From assembly GCF_000312485.1 (NCBI RefSeq), contig NZ_HE997643.1:1354806-1418805 (forward strand): a stretch of 64,000 nt of DNA, in the 5' to 3' direction. The DNA comes from Yersinia massiliensis CCUG 53443 (GTDB taxonomy: Bacteria > Pseudomonadota > Gammaproteobacteria > Enterobacterales > Enterobacteriaceae). Each line of letters starts with the position of its first letter. The stretch's first letter is position 1. Below, piece by piece: positions 35,888 through 44,818 of the stretch. The translations under genes and the position numbers were made by a program. The notes below the pieces were generated by a model. It was given only the letters and a program-made list of their open reading frames with translations. It was not told the DNA's origin and made no database searches.

Positions 35888-37507
35888 TCATTCAATATAT
35901 AGTTCAGAAGTAAATGTATCTGCGTAGTCTGCTCTAACTATTGGTGCTGTTACTAGCTCAGATGGCGGTGAAATAAGATTAACTAAATCGGTTATTTTCT
36001 TTACTGTAGGAACAGGAGGATTTGAAGTCTCAGATAGATACGGAGATAATACATCAATTAAGTCTAATAATAGCTCATTCTCTAATACGCCAGAACTTTG
36101 CACTTCCTGAATAACCAAATCCAATCCATAAGAGTATGATAATACTTGCGCAGCAGCATGTGATAATGGGTTTTGTTGGCAATCAGCGACGACTTTCTTT
36201 TCGACCTCTTGAGCAAGATTGACAGGAACAACCATAGAATTATTAAATCGTTTTTTTCTAACCATATGCTTTGCAATCTGGTATGACATTACTGAGTTTT
36301 CACCCGCATAAGTTAATGCAGCTTCTGCATCGACCTGTAATGTAATAATTTTATTATAATGATGAAATCCTAATGCTCCGCACATTAAGCGGCACTCACG
36401 TAGAACATCTAAACCTAGTGATGTACCAATATATTTCCCGGCTGAAGCTAAAATTTGCAGATCTTTATACGTGCTTTTATTCCCCCAAGAATTTTCAAAC
36501 CCTCTGATAATTATTTTACCTAAGATCATAATCATTGCTGACTTTAATAACTCAGGATAAAGTCGTTGACAGAAAAGTGGCTCCATAATTAATTTTTTAC
36601 ATATTGGCTCATGGGATATAATCCTATTTTGAGCGTATCTAAATGTGATATTAAGTGCAGTTGCTGACGATTTAATTAACATATATAAAGGAATAAGCCT
36701 TTCTTGTAAAAAAGTCTCAAATAAATTTATATAGCGCTGTGGTTCCTCCATTTCACAATGATATTTCCCTTCCTCACATATACTCGAATAGCGTTGCAAC
36801 ATAGCATCGAGAGGTATACTGACTTGATTAAATCGGATTGCAGCCATCTGTATTCCGTGCATTCCGCCCTCGGGGCCTACGGAAATTATATTTATACCAG
36901 GGAATAATACCCCATCGTCCTTATCTCTTAATGGAACTCGAAACCAATGAGGTCCATGATCGATACCATTAACGATAAGTCTTGCTAATACCATTCCCAC
37001 AGATGCCGTATATAGGGCATTCCCTATCCAAAACTTACATGAACCAGGGCTAGGAGAGTGGAGCAACAAATTTTTTTGTTTATGATCATAAGTTACCGTA
37101 GTTTCCAAATTCTTTACGTTAGTGCCATTGGCAATTTCTGAACAGCACATAGAATATATGCAATTCAAATTATTTACTTCATCATGATACTTATCCATCT
37201 GAATATTATCAGACTGCGTGAACATAACATTCCCACAAATCATATGGGAAGATATCGATATTGCTAATGAATGATCAAAAGCACCGATCAAGCCTATATT
37301 TTCACACAAACTATTGAATTCATATTCATTTCTCTGGCCAAGCCACATGTCATTGTGAATTAATTTCTCCTGAAAAATCACTCTCATTCTTTTTATAGTC
37401 AAATCTATATAACCACGTTTTGATATATGATATTTCATTTCGGAATCGAATAAAGGCATTTTAAATACTTTACTAAACTTATTATTGCAAATCATATTAA
37501 ACCCCAT
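35888..37507 (-). CDS. Acyl-CoA oxidase/dehydrogenase-like flavoprotein, atypical active site
   Basis: The 539-residue protein resembles peroxisomal acyl-CoA oxidases: SEIANGTNVKNLETTVTYD corresponds to their TELGHGTNVRGLETTATYD, followed by the β-domain and a helical C-terminal part (CRLMCGALGFHHYN, LTYAGENSVMSYQIAKHM). In acyl-CoA oxidases and dehydrogenases the catalytic glutamate sits in FEGEN/YEGT; here that position reads YAGEN, so the base appears to be Ala. It is shorter than eukaryotic oxidases (about 660). It likely forms an operon with the desaturase. AT-rich codon usage. Reaction unknown; a biosynthetic or modified flavoenzyme is an inference. Confidence 0.7.
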   Translation of the reverse strand: MGFNMICNNKFSKVFKMPLFDSEMKYHISKRGYIDLTIKRMRVIFQEKLIHNDMWLGQRNEYEFNSLCENIGLIGAFDHSLAISISSHMICGNVMFTQSDNIQMDKYHDEVNNLNCIYSMCCSEIANGTNVKNLETTVTYDHKQKNLLLHSPSPGSCKFWIGNALYTASVGMVLARLIVNGIDHGPHWFRVPLRDKDDGVLFPGINIISVGPEGGMHGIQMAAIRFNQVSIPLDAMLQRYSSICEEGKYHCEMEEPQRYINLFETFLQERLIPLYMLIKSSATALNITFRYAQNRIISHEPICKKLIMEPLFCQRLYPELLKSAMIMILGKIIIRGFENSWGNKSTYKDLQILASAGKYIGTSLGLDVLRECRLMCGALGFHHYNKIITLQVDAEAALTYAGENSVMSYQIAKHMVRKKRFNNSMVVPVNLAQEVEKKVVADCQQNPLSHAAAQVLSYSYGLDLVIQEVQSSGVLENELLLDLIDVLSPYLSETSNPPVPTVKKITDLVNLISPPSELVTAPIVRADYADTFTSELYIE

Positions 37508-37853
37508 GCAAGTAATTATTAAGGAACCGTGTAAAAGAAGAAAAATATCTTACGCAAGAAACAATACGTAGGATTAGTATATTAGCTATAAAAATATACA
37601 TTACACATATTCTAGATTGATTATTACTCATCAACTACAAAGAATGGTTGGATACTTAATGATTTAACTTAATATTTGTGTAAATTAAATATTTATGAGT
37701 TGAATTAAAAACACATTTTTAATTATGAGTATGATTTAATTATCTTATTTAACTTGATATTTAATATTAATTAGATGATATATGTGAGCATTGAATTTAA
37801 CTTAATTTAAAACGAAACAATGGTTCAAAGCGATAAATGTATCGAGGTAATAA
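37508..37853. other. Extremely AT-rich intergenic tract
   Basis: Very high AT content with repeated TTTAACTTAAT-like words (around 37658, 37797). This looks like an H-NS-type bound region and contains the promoter of the flavoprotein-desaturase operon. No gene seen. Confidence 0.5.
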
Positions 37854-38090
37854 AACATAACACTCGAAAATATTCTTCATAATGATAAAGATCTAAAATT
37901 TTTATGTCGAAGCGCTTATCACATTTTAAAAGGCAGTAACCCTAGTGATTCGATAGATCTGGGGCTAACGAATGATGCGCAGATAGTTCGCATCAATAAG
38001 GACGTGAAGTGGTTTACTGAATTTTGCCCACCAATGCAGCCACTCATGCGGAGTAATGTGTGTGGCGTTGATTGGAGACTGGTGGGCTAA
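37854..38090 (+). other. Unassigned open frame, possible gene remnant
   Basis: A 79-codon frame bounded by TAA TAA and TAA reads through without stop (…DKDLKFLCRSAYHILKG, then INKDVKWFTEFCPPM…DWRLVG at the end). It has protein-like composition but no ATG near its start, so it may be the 3' part of a decayed gene. It ends within a hairpin (TGGTGGGC/GCCCACCA, 38080-38108). I recognise no family. Confidence 0.3.
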
Positions 38091-38240
38091 AACAGAAAAG
38101 GCCCACCAAAATGAGCCTTTAAATGGTTATCCGTGATGATTTCATAACGGATAGTGAAATTGATAACACATAAGAATATGGCTCAGTACATACAGATAAG
38201 ACTGTATTGCGTAGCGATAATCACTAACTATATTGCGATG

Positions 38241-38888
38241 CTAGATACCAAAGGCAAAATTCATCGTCGTAGAACCGTCAATCTTAGTCTCTTCAGTGAT
38301 TGTGCCTTTCATATGGGCAGTGCCAGCTAATACTGGTATAACCATAAAGTCAGCACTAAAAACTTTACCTGCAGCCTGAGTGCTGCTGCTCGCAGCCCAA
38401 CCAGCAGAAACAGAGTTATCGCTATTCAAGCCTACTGAAGCGTTGCTTGCAGTGAAATTACCAGTATCGGTAATGAATAAATTGGATGCCTTACCGTCAA
38501 CCATGCCATTAGACATCGCTAAACTGTAATAACCAATTTTACCATCACCATTAACATTACCTAAGCCAAAGTATGCGCTATCCACAACACTTGCCGTTCC
38601 TACCCGATTATCTACTGGTTTTACATTCAAGTAGGTCATACCGTCACAGTTTATCACCCAGTTTTTACTTATTGCTGGCAAGGCAGTAGTTGCTGTGCCT
38701 GACTTAATCTGAGATGGGCCTATAGCACCAAGATCATAGACACCGCTGTCTGGCACATTAATTGTGCAAGATGGTACGCTTAGTGAGCCGGTTACTTTTA
38801 ATTCTGCTGTTGGGACTGTAGCCTGTACTGCAGTAGTTCCCACAATTAAAGAAGACAATACAGCTAGCCAGGCTAATTGCTTTTTCAT
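38241..38888 (-). CDS. DUF1120 fimbrial-like secreted protein
   Basis: The 215-residue protein has a signal peptide (MKKQLAWLAVLSSLIVGTTAVQA) and a β-rich mature domain with LKVTGSLSVPSCTINVPDSGVYDLG and a second cysteine in VINCDG, the pattern of the DUF1120 family, which are fimbrial-subunit-like but usually lack chaperone-usher neighbours. The C-terminal GSTTMNFAFGI resembles a subunit terminal strand. No usher or chaperone gene is adjacent, so it is an orphan. Rich in Ser, Thr, Ala and Gly, as expected for a surface protein. Confidence 0.75.
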   Translation of the reverse strand: MKKQLAWLAVLSSLIVGTTAVQATVPTAELKVTGSLSVPSCTINVPDSGVYDLGAIGPSQIKSGTATTALPAISKNWVINCDGMTYLNVKPVDNRVGTASVVDSAYFGLGNVNGDGKIGYYSLAMSNGMVDGKASNLFITDTGNFTASNASVGLNSDNSVSAGWAASSSTQAAGKVFSADFMVIPVLAGTAHMKGTITEETKIDGSTTMNFAFGI

Positions 38889-39133
38889 CTAAGATTCCTA
38901 TGTATCGCAGATACGAAGTTAAGCCAATAATGAATTAGGGACTTTAATGACAAATTCATTTTTCAAACACTTGCTTCGAAAAAGTCACTCAAATCTAATG
39001 TACTTATTATTCACTTTTGTTTGATTTATGAACATCAGAGGCAAGGTGGGCTTGTGTAGGAATTTTCTCAATAACATAGATACGTTCCACAGCGTTCGGA
39101 GGAGCATCAACTATTGTTGCAATAATGTCCTGA

Positions 39134-39465
39134 GTACGATTACGCGATGCTATCACGCAGGCAGAGTCCCTGCCCTTACAGACAGGTATCAGCAGTGTCT
39201 ACCTCATTCGCCAAAGAACAGGACTGCGATATATACGCATCGATTTTAATAGCCGATGCGCAAAGCCAGAGAAGCAGCAAAAGAGACTCATCCGGAATTG
39301 GATTTTAATTTCACATTCCATGACCTGAAAGCTAAAGGTGTTTCTGAGCTTGAGGGTTCGCTCAGTGAGAAATAGGCAATATCAGGGCATAAAAACATGG
39401 GACAAACGGCGCGATATGACAGAAAAACAGAAATCGTGCCAGTGGTGGGCGGTCAGAAAAAATGA
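39134..39465 (+). pseudogene. Remnant of a phage-type tyrosine integrase (C-terminal part)
   Basis: Two frames together read as an integrase C-terminus: RLRDAITQAESLP, SSVYLIRQRTG and IDFNS, then (after a frameshift at about 39252) MRKAREAAKETHP, FTFHDLKAKGVSELEGSLSEK, a stop, and AISGHKNMGQTARYDRKTEIVPVVGG. Defects: the frameshift, TAG at 39373 where the family has a Gln, and Lys in place of the second catalytic Arg of HDLR. The Tyr nucleophile (ARYDRK) is kept. It stands about 140 bases from the tRNA-Leu 3' end, as for elements inserted there. Confidence 0.85.
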
Positions 39466-39492
39466 GTTTTTATTCAGATTGCCAAAATCATG

Positions 39493-39523
39493 TTAGGAAA
39501 TGATGTTAGGAACATCTTAGGAA
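39493..39523 (+). repeat. Three TTAGGAA repeats behind the integrase remnant
   Basis: TTAGGAA occurs at 39493, 39506 and 39517 (spacing 13 and 11). Short direct repeats in this position are typical arm-type integrase binding sites near an attachment site. Confidence 0.5.
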
Positions 39524-39539
39524 TGTGATTTCAGGCACA

Positions 39540-39564
39540 AAAAAACCGCCTCTCGGCGGTTAAC
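39540..39564 (-). terminator. Terminator of the pgsA-tRNA operon
   Basis: On the minus strand AACCGCC-GAGA-GGCGGTT is followed by seven T residues, just beyond the tRNA-Leu gene. Confidence 0.9.
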
Positions 39565-39605
39565 GACATACTCATACTACTTTGTTTTACTTAGAATATT
39601 TTCCA

Positions 39606-39691
39606 TGGTGCCCGGGGCGGGACTTGAACCCGCACAGCCATAAGCCGAGGGATTTTAAATCCCTTGTGTCTACCGATTTCACCACCCGGGC
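39606..39691 (-). tRNA. leuZ: tRNA-Leu (anticodon TAA)
   Basis: The 86-base gene has a complete type II cloverleaf with a long variable arm, anticodon loop TTTAAAA (TAA), GTTCAAGTC T-loop region and encoded CCA. It is the last of three tRNAs behind pgsA, as in E. coli glyW-cysT-leuZ. Its 3' end abuts the integrase remnant. Confidence 0.97.
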
Positions 39692-39701
39692 TCTGGAAAA
39701 C

Positions 39702-39775
39702 TGGAGGCGCGTCCCGGAGTCGAACCGAGGTAGACGGATTTGCAATCCGTAGCATGGCCACTCTGCCAACGCGCC
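39702..39775 (-). tRNA. cysT: tRNA-Cys (anticodon GCA)
   Basis: 74 bases with GGCGCGT acceptor, anticodon loop TTGCAAA, GGTTCGACTC T-arm and encoded CCA. Confidence 0.97.
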
Positions 39776-39828
39776 TTATTCTTCTTTGCCTTTACAGCTT
39801 AGGTTCGCATAAAGCCAACCTATTAATT

Positions 39829-39904
<76 letters not shown>

Positions 39905-40048
39905 AACATCAGAACTTACTGATTCTTTTGCTATCTTTCGACAATTTGTTGCTGCCGTCTGATGCGATGCATTCTACTTACCTGACGCACTGAGTCAATA
40001 AAATTATCAGAGTAATGCGTTCGTTTGCTGCTTTTTACGGCGCTTCGA

Positions 40049-40597
40049 TCAAGGTTCGACCAAATCTTTCCACGCCGCGTTTAAATATTGGAACATAGAC
40101 CAGAAAGTCAGTACCGCAGCGATGTAAAGAAGCACAAAACTGGCGAGCTCAATATTATAGTCTGGCCGCCAAAGCAAACCAACAAGTGACCCCATTTGAG
40201 CCGTTGTTTTAACTTTACCAATCCATGAAACCGCGACGCTACTACGTTTACCGAGTTCAGCCATCCATTCACGGAGAGACGAAATGATAATCTCACGCGC
40301 TATCATGGTTGCAGCCGGTAATGTAATCCACCAAACATGATAATGCTCAGCGACTAATACTAGCGCAATTGCAACCATAACCTTATCCGCAACAGGATCA
40401 AGGAAAGCCCCAAAGCGGGTTGTTTGCTTCCAACGGCGCGCTAAAAATCCATCAAACCAATCGGTTGCCGCAGCAATAACAAAAATAATGGCACAAACCA
40501 TCGGAGCCCATACGAATGGCAGATAAAACGCCAATACGAAAAATGGGATGAGTACTACACGAAACAGGGTAAGCCAAGTCGGTATATTCAATTGCAT
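40049..40597 (-). CDS. pgsA: CDP-diacylglycerol-glycerol-3-phosphate 3-phosphatidyltransferase
   Basis: The 182-residue inner-membrane protein has the CDP-alcohol phosphotransferase motif in [27 protein letters not shown] (residues 46-72; D-G-A-R-G-D-D pattern) and several membrane helices. It makes phosphatidylglycerol phosphate, the committed step to phosphatidylglycerol and cardiolipin. Order uvrY-uvrC-pgsA-tRNAs is the same as in E. coli. It begins 58 bases after uvrC. Confidence 0.97.
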   Translation of the reverse strand: MQLNIPTWLTLFRVVLIPFFVLAFYLPFVWAPMVCAIIFVIAAATDWFDGFLARRWKQTTRFGAFLDPVADKVMVAIALVLVAEHYHVWWITLPAATMIAREIIISSLREWMAELGKRSSVAVSWIGKVKTTAQMGSLVGLLWRPDYNIELASFVLLYIAAVLTFWSMFQYLNAAWKDLVEP

Positions 40598-40655
40598 AAT
40601 GCTACGATAACTATCTGGCTGGTGTGGACATTATGAGTATGGTGCAACATTAGCC

Positions 40656-42488
40656 TCAGTGTTTCAATGCATTGTAGATTTTTTCTGCCAATGCTTGTGA
40701 AATACTCGGCACTTTTGCAATTTCCTCGACGCTTGCGTTGAGTAAAGGCTGTAACCCGCCCATATATTTCAGCAATATTTGCCGTCTTTTTGGACCGATC
40801 CCCTCTATCATTTCTAACGCACTGGTATTTTTTACTTTAGAACGACGCTGCCTGTGTCCGGTTATTGCGTGGTTGTGAGAGTCATCGCGGATATGTTGGA
40901 TAAGATGCAACGCAGGCGAGTCTGGTGGTAATGAAAAACCCTCCCCCTCTGCTTCCAAAAATAATGTTTCCAATCCCGCTTTCCGATCGCTCCCCTTTGC
41001 AACTCCAACCAATAATGGTTTTTGCTTATCCCACGGTACATTAAGCTCGGCAAAAACATCAAAAGCCTGAGATAACTGACCTTTCCCACCATCAATAAAA
41101 ATAACGTCAGGAATTTTTTTCTCATCTAATGCCTTGCCATATCGACGCTTAAGTACCTGAGACATTGCTGCATAATCATCACCAGGCGTAATACCACTAA
41201 TATTGTAGCGCCTATATTCTGAACGTACAGGCCCATTTGCATCAAATACAACGCAAGATGCGACCGTTTGCTCTCCCATCGTATGACTAATGTCAAAACA
41301 CTCCATACGATTGATTTCATCGAGATTAAGAATTTTGGCTAACTCTTTCATTCGTTGATGAATAGTTGACTGCTGTGACAAACGGGTAATCAATGCCGTA
41401 GAAGCATTTGTGCGAGCAAGTTTCAGATAGCGAGCTCGATCCCCTCGGGGACGATTTTGGATCTGAATCTTTCTACCGGCCAACTCAGAAAGAGATGATG
41501 CCAACAAATCCTTATCCGCAAGAGTAAAGTCCAGCAAGATCTCCCCCGGCAAGGTACGTCCTTGGCTTCCTTGTAAGTAGAACTGGCCCACGAATGTCTG
41601 AACGACTTCATTAAGTTCTGTCCCAGCGGGGACTTTTGGAAAGTAGCTTCGACTGCCCAGCACTTTTCCTTGTCGAATAAATAGTACGTGAACACAGGCT
41701 AATCCGGCATCAAACGCAACCCCAATAACATCAAGGTCCTCACTATCACCGGAAACAAACTGCTGCTCAGTCACACGCCGTACAGCTTGTATCTGGTCAC
41801 GAATACGTGCAGCATCTTCAAATTGTAGTGATTTGCTGGCCTCTTCCATGCGAGAAATCAGTTGGGTTAAAACTTGCTGATCTTTGCCTGATAGGAACAA
41901 GCGCACATAATTGACCTGACGCTGATATTCCTCATCACTTACCAACCCAGTGACACACGGCCCAGAACAACGCCCTATTTGGTATTGCAAACATGGCCGA
42001 GAGCGATTTCGATAAACACTGTTCTCACATTGCCTGACAGGAAATAGTTTTTGTAGTAATGCCAATGTTTCACGCACAGCATAGGAGTTCGGAAATGGCC
42101 CGAAGTACTCCCCTTTTTCATGCTTCGCTCCGCGATGGATAGCCAGACGTGGGTGCGTATCTGCACTCAAAAAAATAAGTGGGTACGACTTATCGTCCCG
42201 CAACAAAACATTGTAGCGAGGCTGATAAAGCTTGATGTAATTATGCTCAAGCAGGAGCGCTTCTGTTTCCGTATGAGTCACAGTCACGTCTATTTGAGCA
42301 ATATTCTTGACCAAAGTCTCTGTTTTACGACTCGCTACTTGAGCGCGAAAATAACTCGTTAGACGCTTTTTGAGGTCTTTGGCTTTACCAACATAAATGA
42401 CTGTCCCCGTTTTATCATACATACGATAAACGCCAGGCTGGCTGGTGACAGTTTTTAAAAACTCTTTAGAATCAAAACAATCAGTCAC
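40656..42488 (-). CDS. uvrC: UvrABC excinuclease subunit C
   Basis: I place the start at GTG 42488, which overlaps the end of uvrY by eight bases and gives 610 residues, the same as E. coli UvrC. Domains: GIY-YIG nuclease ([26 protein letters not shown], residues 18-43) for the 3' cut, a UVR segment (about 200-240) binding UvrB, an RNase H-like nuclease in the C-terminal half ([13 protein letters not shown] with catalytic Asp) for the 5' cut, and C-terminal helix-hairpin-helix motifs. It performs dual incision in nucleotide excision repair. Start by ATG at 42521 would lie inside uvrY. Confidence 0.96.
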   Translation of the reverse strand: MTDCFDSKEFLKTVTSQPGVYRMYDKTGTVIYVGKAKDLKKRLTSYFRAQVASRKTETLVKNIAQIDVTVTHTETEALLLEHNYIKLYQPRYNVLLRDDKSYPLIFLSADTHPRLAIHRGAKHEKGEYFGPFPNSYAVRETLALLQKLFPVRQCENSVYRNRSRPCLQYQIGRCSGPCVTGLVSDEEYQRQVNYVRLFLSGKDQQVLTQLISRMEEASKSLQFEDAARIRDQIQAVRRVTEQQFVSGDSEDLDVIGVAFDAGLACVHVLFIRQGKVLGSRSYFPKVPAGTELNEVVQTFVGQFYLQGSQGRTLPGEILLDFTLADKDLLASSLSELAGRKIQIQNRPRGDRARYLKLARTNASTALITRLSQQSTIHQRMKELAKILNLDEINRMECFDISHTMGEQTVASCVVFDANGPVRSEYRRYNISGITPGDDYAAMSQVLKRRYGKALDEKKIPDVIFIDGGKGQLSQAFDVFAELNVPWDKQKPLLVGVAKGSDRKAGLETLFLEAEGEGFSLPPDSPALHLIQHIRDDSHNHAITGHRQRRSKVKNTSALEMIEGIGPKRRQILLKYMGGLQPLLNASVEEIAKVPSISQALAEKIYNALKH

Positions 42489-43137
42489 TATTAGATAACA
42501 TCTCCGCGTTAAAAAGACCATGGCGGATAGCCAAATGTGTCAATTCAACATCACCACTGATATTTAGCTTACTAAACATCCGATAACGATAGCTATTTAC
42601 TGTCTTTGGACTCAGATGAAGTTGCTCAGAAATCTCATTAACCTTCTGGCCTTTCGTTATCATTAGCATAATTTGCAACTCACGCTCTGACAAACAACTA
42701 AACGGTGTTTCAGCGGGGGGCTCTAATTGACTCAAAGCCATCTGCTGGGCGATATCCGAGGCAATATAGCGTTGTCCTGAATGAACCGCACGAATAGCGT
42801 TAACAACATCTTGGGGGGCTGCCCCTTTACTTAAATACCCACCAGCGCCTGCTTGCATCACTTTCGCTGGCAACGGATTTTCCGTATGAATGGTTAGCAT
42901 GATAACTTTAGTATCCGGAGAGAAACGTAAAATTTTACGTGTTGCTTCCAACCCTCCAATGCCGGGCATGTTCATGTCCATCAACACAATATCAACAACA
43001 TGGCTACGGCACCATTTCACCGCATCTTCACCACACTGCATTTCACCCGCCACCTTGATACCCTTGATATCTTCTAGAATGCGTCGTATCCCTGCGCGCA
43101 CCAGTTCGTGGTCATCAACAAGAAGAACGCTAATCAA
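42481..43137 (-). CDS. uvrY: Response regulator UvrY (BarA/UvrY system)
   Basis: TTG at 43137 with GGAG eight bases upstream gives 218 residues, equal to E. coli. A receiver domain (DDHELVRAG; phospho-acceptor Asp in VLMDMNMPG, about residue 54) and a LuxR-type helix-turn-helix ([43 protein letters not shown]) follow. UvrY is phosphorylated by BarA and activates the Csr small RNAs. It is translationally linked to uvrC, as in other enterobacteria. Confidence 0.95.
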   Translation of the reverse strand: MISVLLVDDHELVRAGIRRILEDIKGIKVAGEMQCGEDAVKWCRSHVVDIVLMDMNMPGIGGLEATRKILRFSPDTKVIMLTIHTENPLPAKVMQAGAGGYLSKGAAPQDVVNAIRAVHSGQRYIASDIAQQMALSQLEPPAETPFSCLSERELQIMLMITKGQKVNEISEQLHLSPKTVNSYRYRMFSKLNISGDVELTHLAIRHGLFNAEMLSNSD

Positions 43138-43785
43138 AGAAAATTCTCCAAAATAAGGGAGTAACCTAATCAAGTTTCGTTTACTGGAATGATATTACTT
43201 GTTTTCGAACAAATAATGAATACAGAAAAATTGCAAATTCCTATCTATATTGTTTGACATATATTAATTTCATCAACATTTTAACTATGTACATAAATTT
43301 GCAGACATATCAATTACCCACCTGACTCAAAAAATAGTTTTTTTAAGATTTTTCTTGCCGCGACAAACTATTCAAGCAAAAAATAATTGTTTTCATTGAA
43401 AGCGTTAAACTTACATTTAAAATACACAACATATTGATACAACTCGTGATCATGTGAAATGACTGCTAGGGATTAGTCTTAGTTTTACTTATTTATTGTT
43501 TATCACTCATTCACTTTTAGTCTTTGGGTCTTTCGTTAGTTTTATTTGTGCAAAACGACATGGTTTTTATGAACATAACTAACTTTATTAAGATAATAAC
43601 TTAGATGAAGAGACGACTACCGGCGAGCATCACCTTGTCAAGTCATAGAGTCGGTCAGAATCTGAGCTATCAATAAAAGATTGCGCACTTGTTATCAAAG
43701 CAAACTATCAGTTTATGGTATAATCCGAGGATTGTTTAATAATGCGGCTAAATGTGCATTACATGTTGTCACTTCAGGAAAAAAA
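43138..43785. other. uvrY/yecF divergent region
   Basis: About 650 AT-rich bases with no gene found. In E. coli sdiA lies nearby between the yecF and uvrY genes' surroundings; no sdiA-like frame is present here. Promoters for both genes must lie here. Confidence 0.5.
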
Positions 43786-44010
43786 ATGAGTAATCCAGAC
43801 TATACCACTTCTGCAGATCCAGAAACTTTAGCGAACGAAGTAGCCTGCTTGAAAGCAACATTGACCTTGCTGTTAAAAGCAATCGGCCAAGCCGATGCTG
43901 GGAAAGTCATCTTAAATATCGAACGTTCTATTGCCGGTATTGAAGACGCTGCTCAAGCTGAAGTTTTTACGAATACAGTTGCTCAAATCAAAAACGGCTA
44001 TCGTCAATAG
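43786..44010 (+). CDS. yecF: DUF2594-family protein YecF
   Basis: The start at 43786 is preceded by CAGGAAAA. The 74-residue helical soluble protein matches E. coli YecF in length and blocks (LANEVACLKATLTLLLKAIGQADAGKV; VFTNTVAQIKNGYRQ at the end). Function is unknown. It is next to uvrY, as in E. coli. Confidence 0.88.
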   Translation: MSNPDYTTSADPETLANEVACLKATLTLLLKAIGQADAGKVILNIERSIAGIEDAAQAEVFTNTVAQIKNGYRQ

Positions 44011-44123
44011 CTTATACATATCATGTGACACCCAAAATCACTGTGCTGCCGAATCAATAAACTTCATAAATTTCATGGAAGTATATTCAATCGGCAGTTT
44101 CTTTTTCATTGTTCGAGAGTGCG

Positions 44124-44462
44124 ATGGGATTATTGCTAAAAGCAGTGATTGGTGCCTGTGTTGTGGTACTGATCGGAATATTATCGAAGACGCGTAATTA
44201 CTATATTGCCGGGCTAATTCCGTTGTTTCCTACCTTCGCCCTCATCGCACACTATATTGTTGGGAATGAGCGAAGTATTGAAGCATTGCGGATGACGATC
44301 ATTTTTGGTCTGTGGGCCATCATCCCTTACTTTATCTATTTGATATCACTTTATTTTTTTATTGACCATTTGCGCTTATCGTTCGCTTTGAGCGCTGCTG
44401 TTGTATGTTGGATTGTGGCTGCCTGGATACTCATATCTACTTGGAATCTATGGCATAGTTGA
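44124..44462 (+). CDS. GlpM/YdgC-family membrane protein
   Basis: The start at 44124 gives 112 residues with four hydrophobic helices. KTRNYYIAGLIPLFPTFALIAHYIVGNERSIEALRMTIIFGLWAIIPYF is nearly the same as the corresponding region of E. coli YdgC/GlpM. GlpM in Pseudomonas is linked to alginate or glycerol metabolism, but the role in enterobacteria is unclear. Oriented with yecF and convergent to the small membrane gene that follows. Confidence 0.85.
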   Translation: MGLLLKAVIGACVVVLIGILSKTRNYYIAGLIPLFPTFALIAHYIVGNERSIEALRMTIIFGLWAIIPYFIYLISLYFFIDHLRLSFALSAAVVCWIVAAWILISTWNLWHS

Positions 44463-44496
44463 TGGCAAGCAAGCTACGCCATAAAAACAAGATGGC

Positions 44497-44751
44497 TCAA
44501 CGCAACAACAATAATACGAGTGCGTGAATCGCTAACATGACCACTGAAAAGGTGAGATTGAGATTGCTGATAGCCTTGGACCTTCGTTCATCGGAAGGTT
44601 CGTCACTGACCTGAATTTTCCTAATTCTGTAGACCCAATATCCACCCACAATCACAAATAATAGTGCTAAAGATACCGCCAACAACGGGTATCCCCATAC
44701 TAAATATTCGCTGAGCGCTGCAATAGCAAACCAAAGAATGACAAAGACCAT
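44497..44751 (-). CDS. Small three-helix membrane protein
   Basis: The 84-residue protein has three predicted membrane helices (about 3-17, 21-40 and 65-82) separated by a charged loop RIRKIQVSDEPSDERRSK. I do not recognise the family. Its good frame, membrane topology and convergent position after glpM support it as a real gene. Confidence 0.6.
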   Translation of the reverse strand: MVFVILWFAIAALSEYLVWGYPLLAVSLALLFVIVGGYWVYRIRKIQVSDEPSDERRSKAISNLNLTFSVVMLAIHALVLLLLR

Positions 44752-44818
44752 GATTGAATACCTACAGTTTTAGAGTGTGTAATCTTATCACAGGGTCTAA
44801 AAAGTTGATTGAAACTAT

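Noticed and set aside
37508-37853. AT-rich repeated words as a possible CRISPR or origin
   Set aside because: The TTTAACTTAAT-like words are few, irregular in spacing and without equal spacers or DnaA boxes.
39028-39249. 73-codon frame before the integrase relic
   Set aside because: The neighbouring frame gives recognisable integrase sequence over the same bases; this one does not.
43138-43785. sdiA-like gene between uvrY and yecF
   Set aside because: No LuxR-type frame exists in this spacer on either strand.
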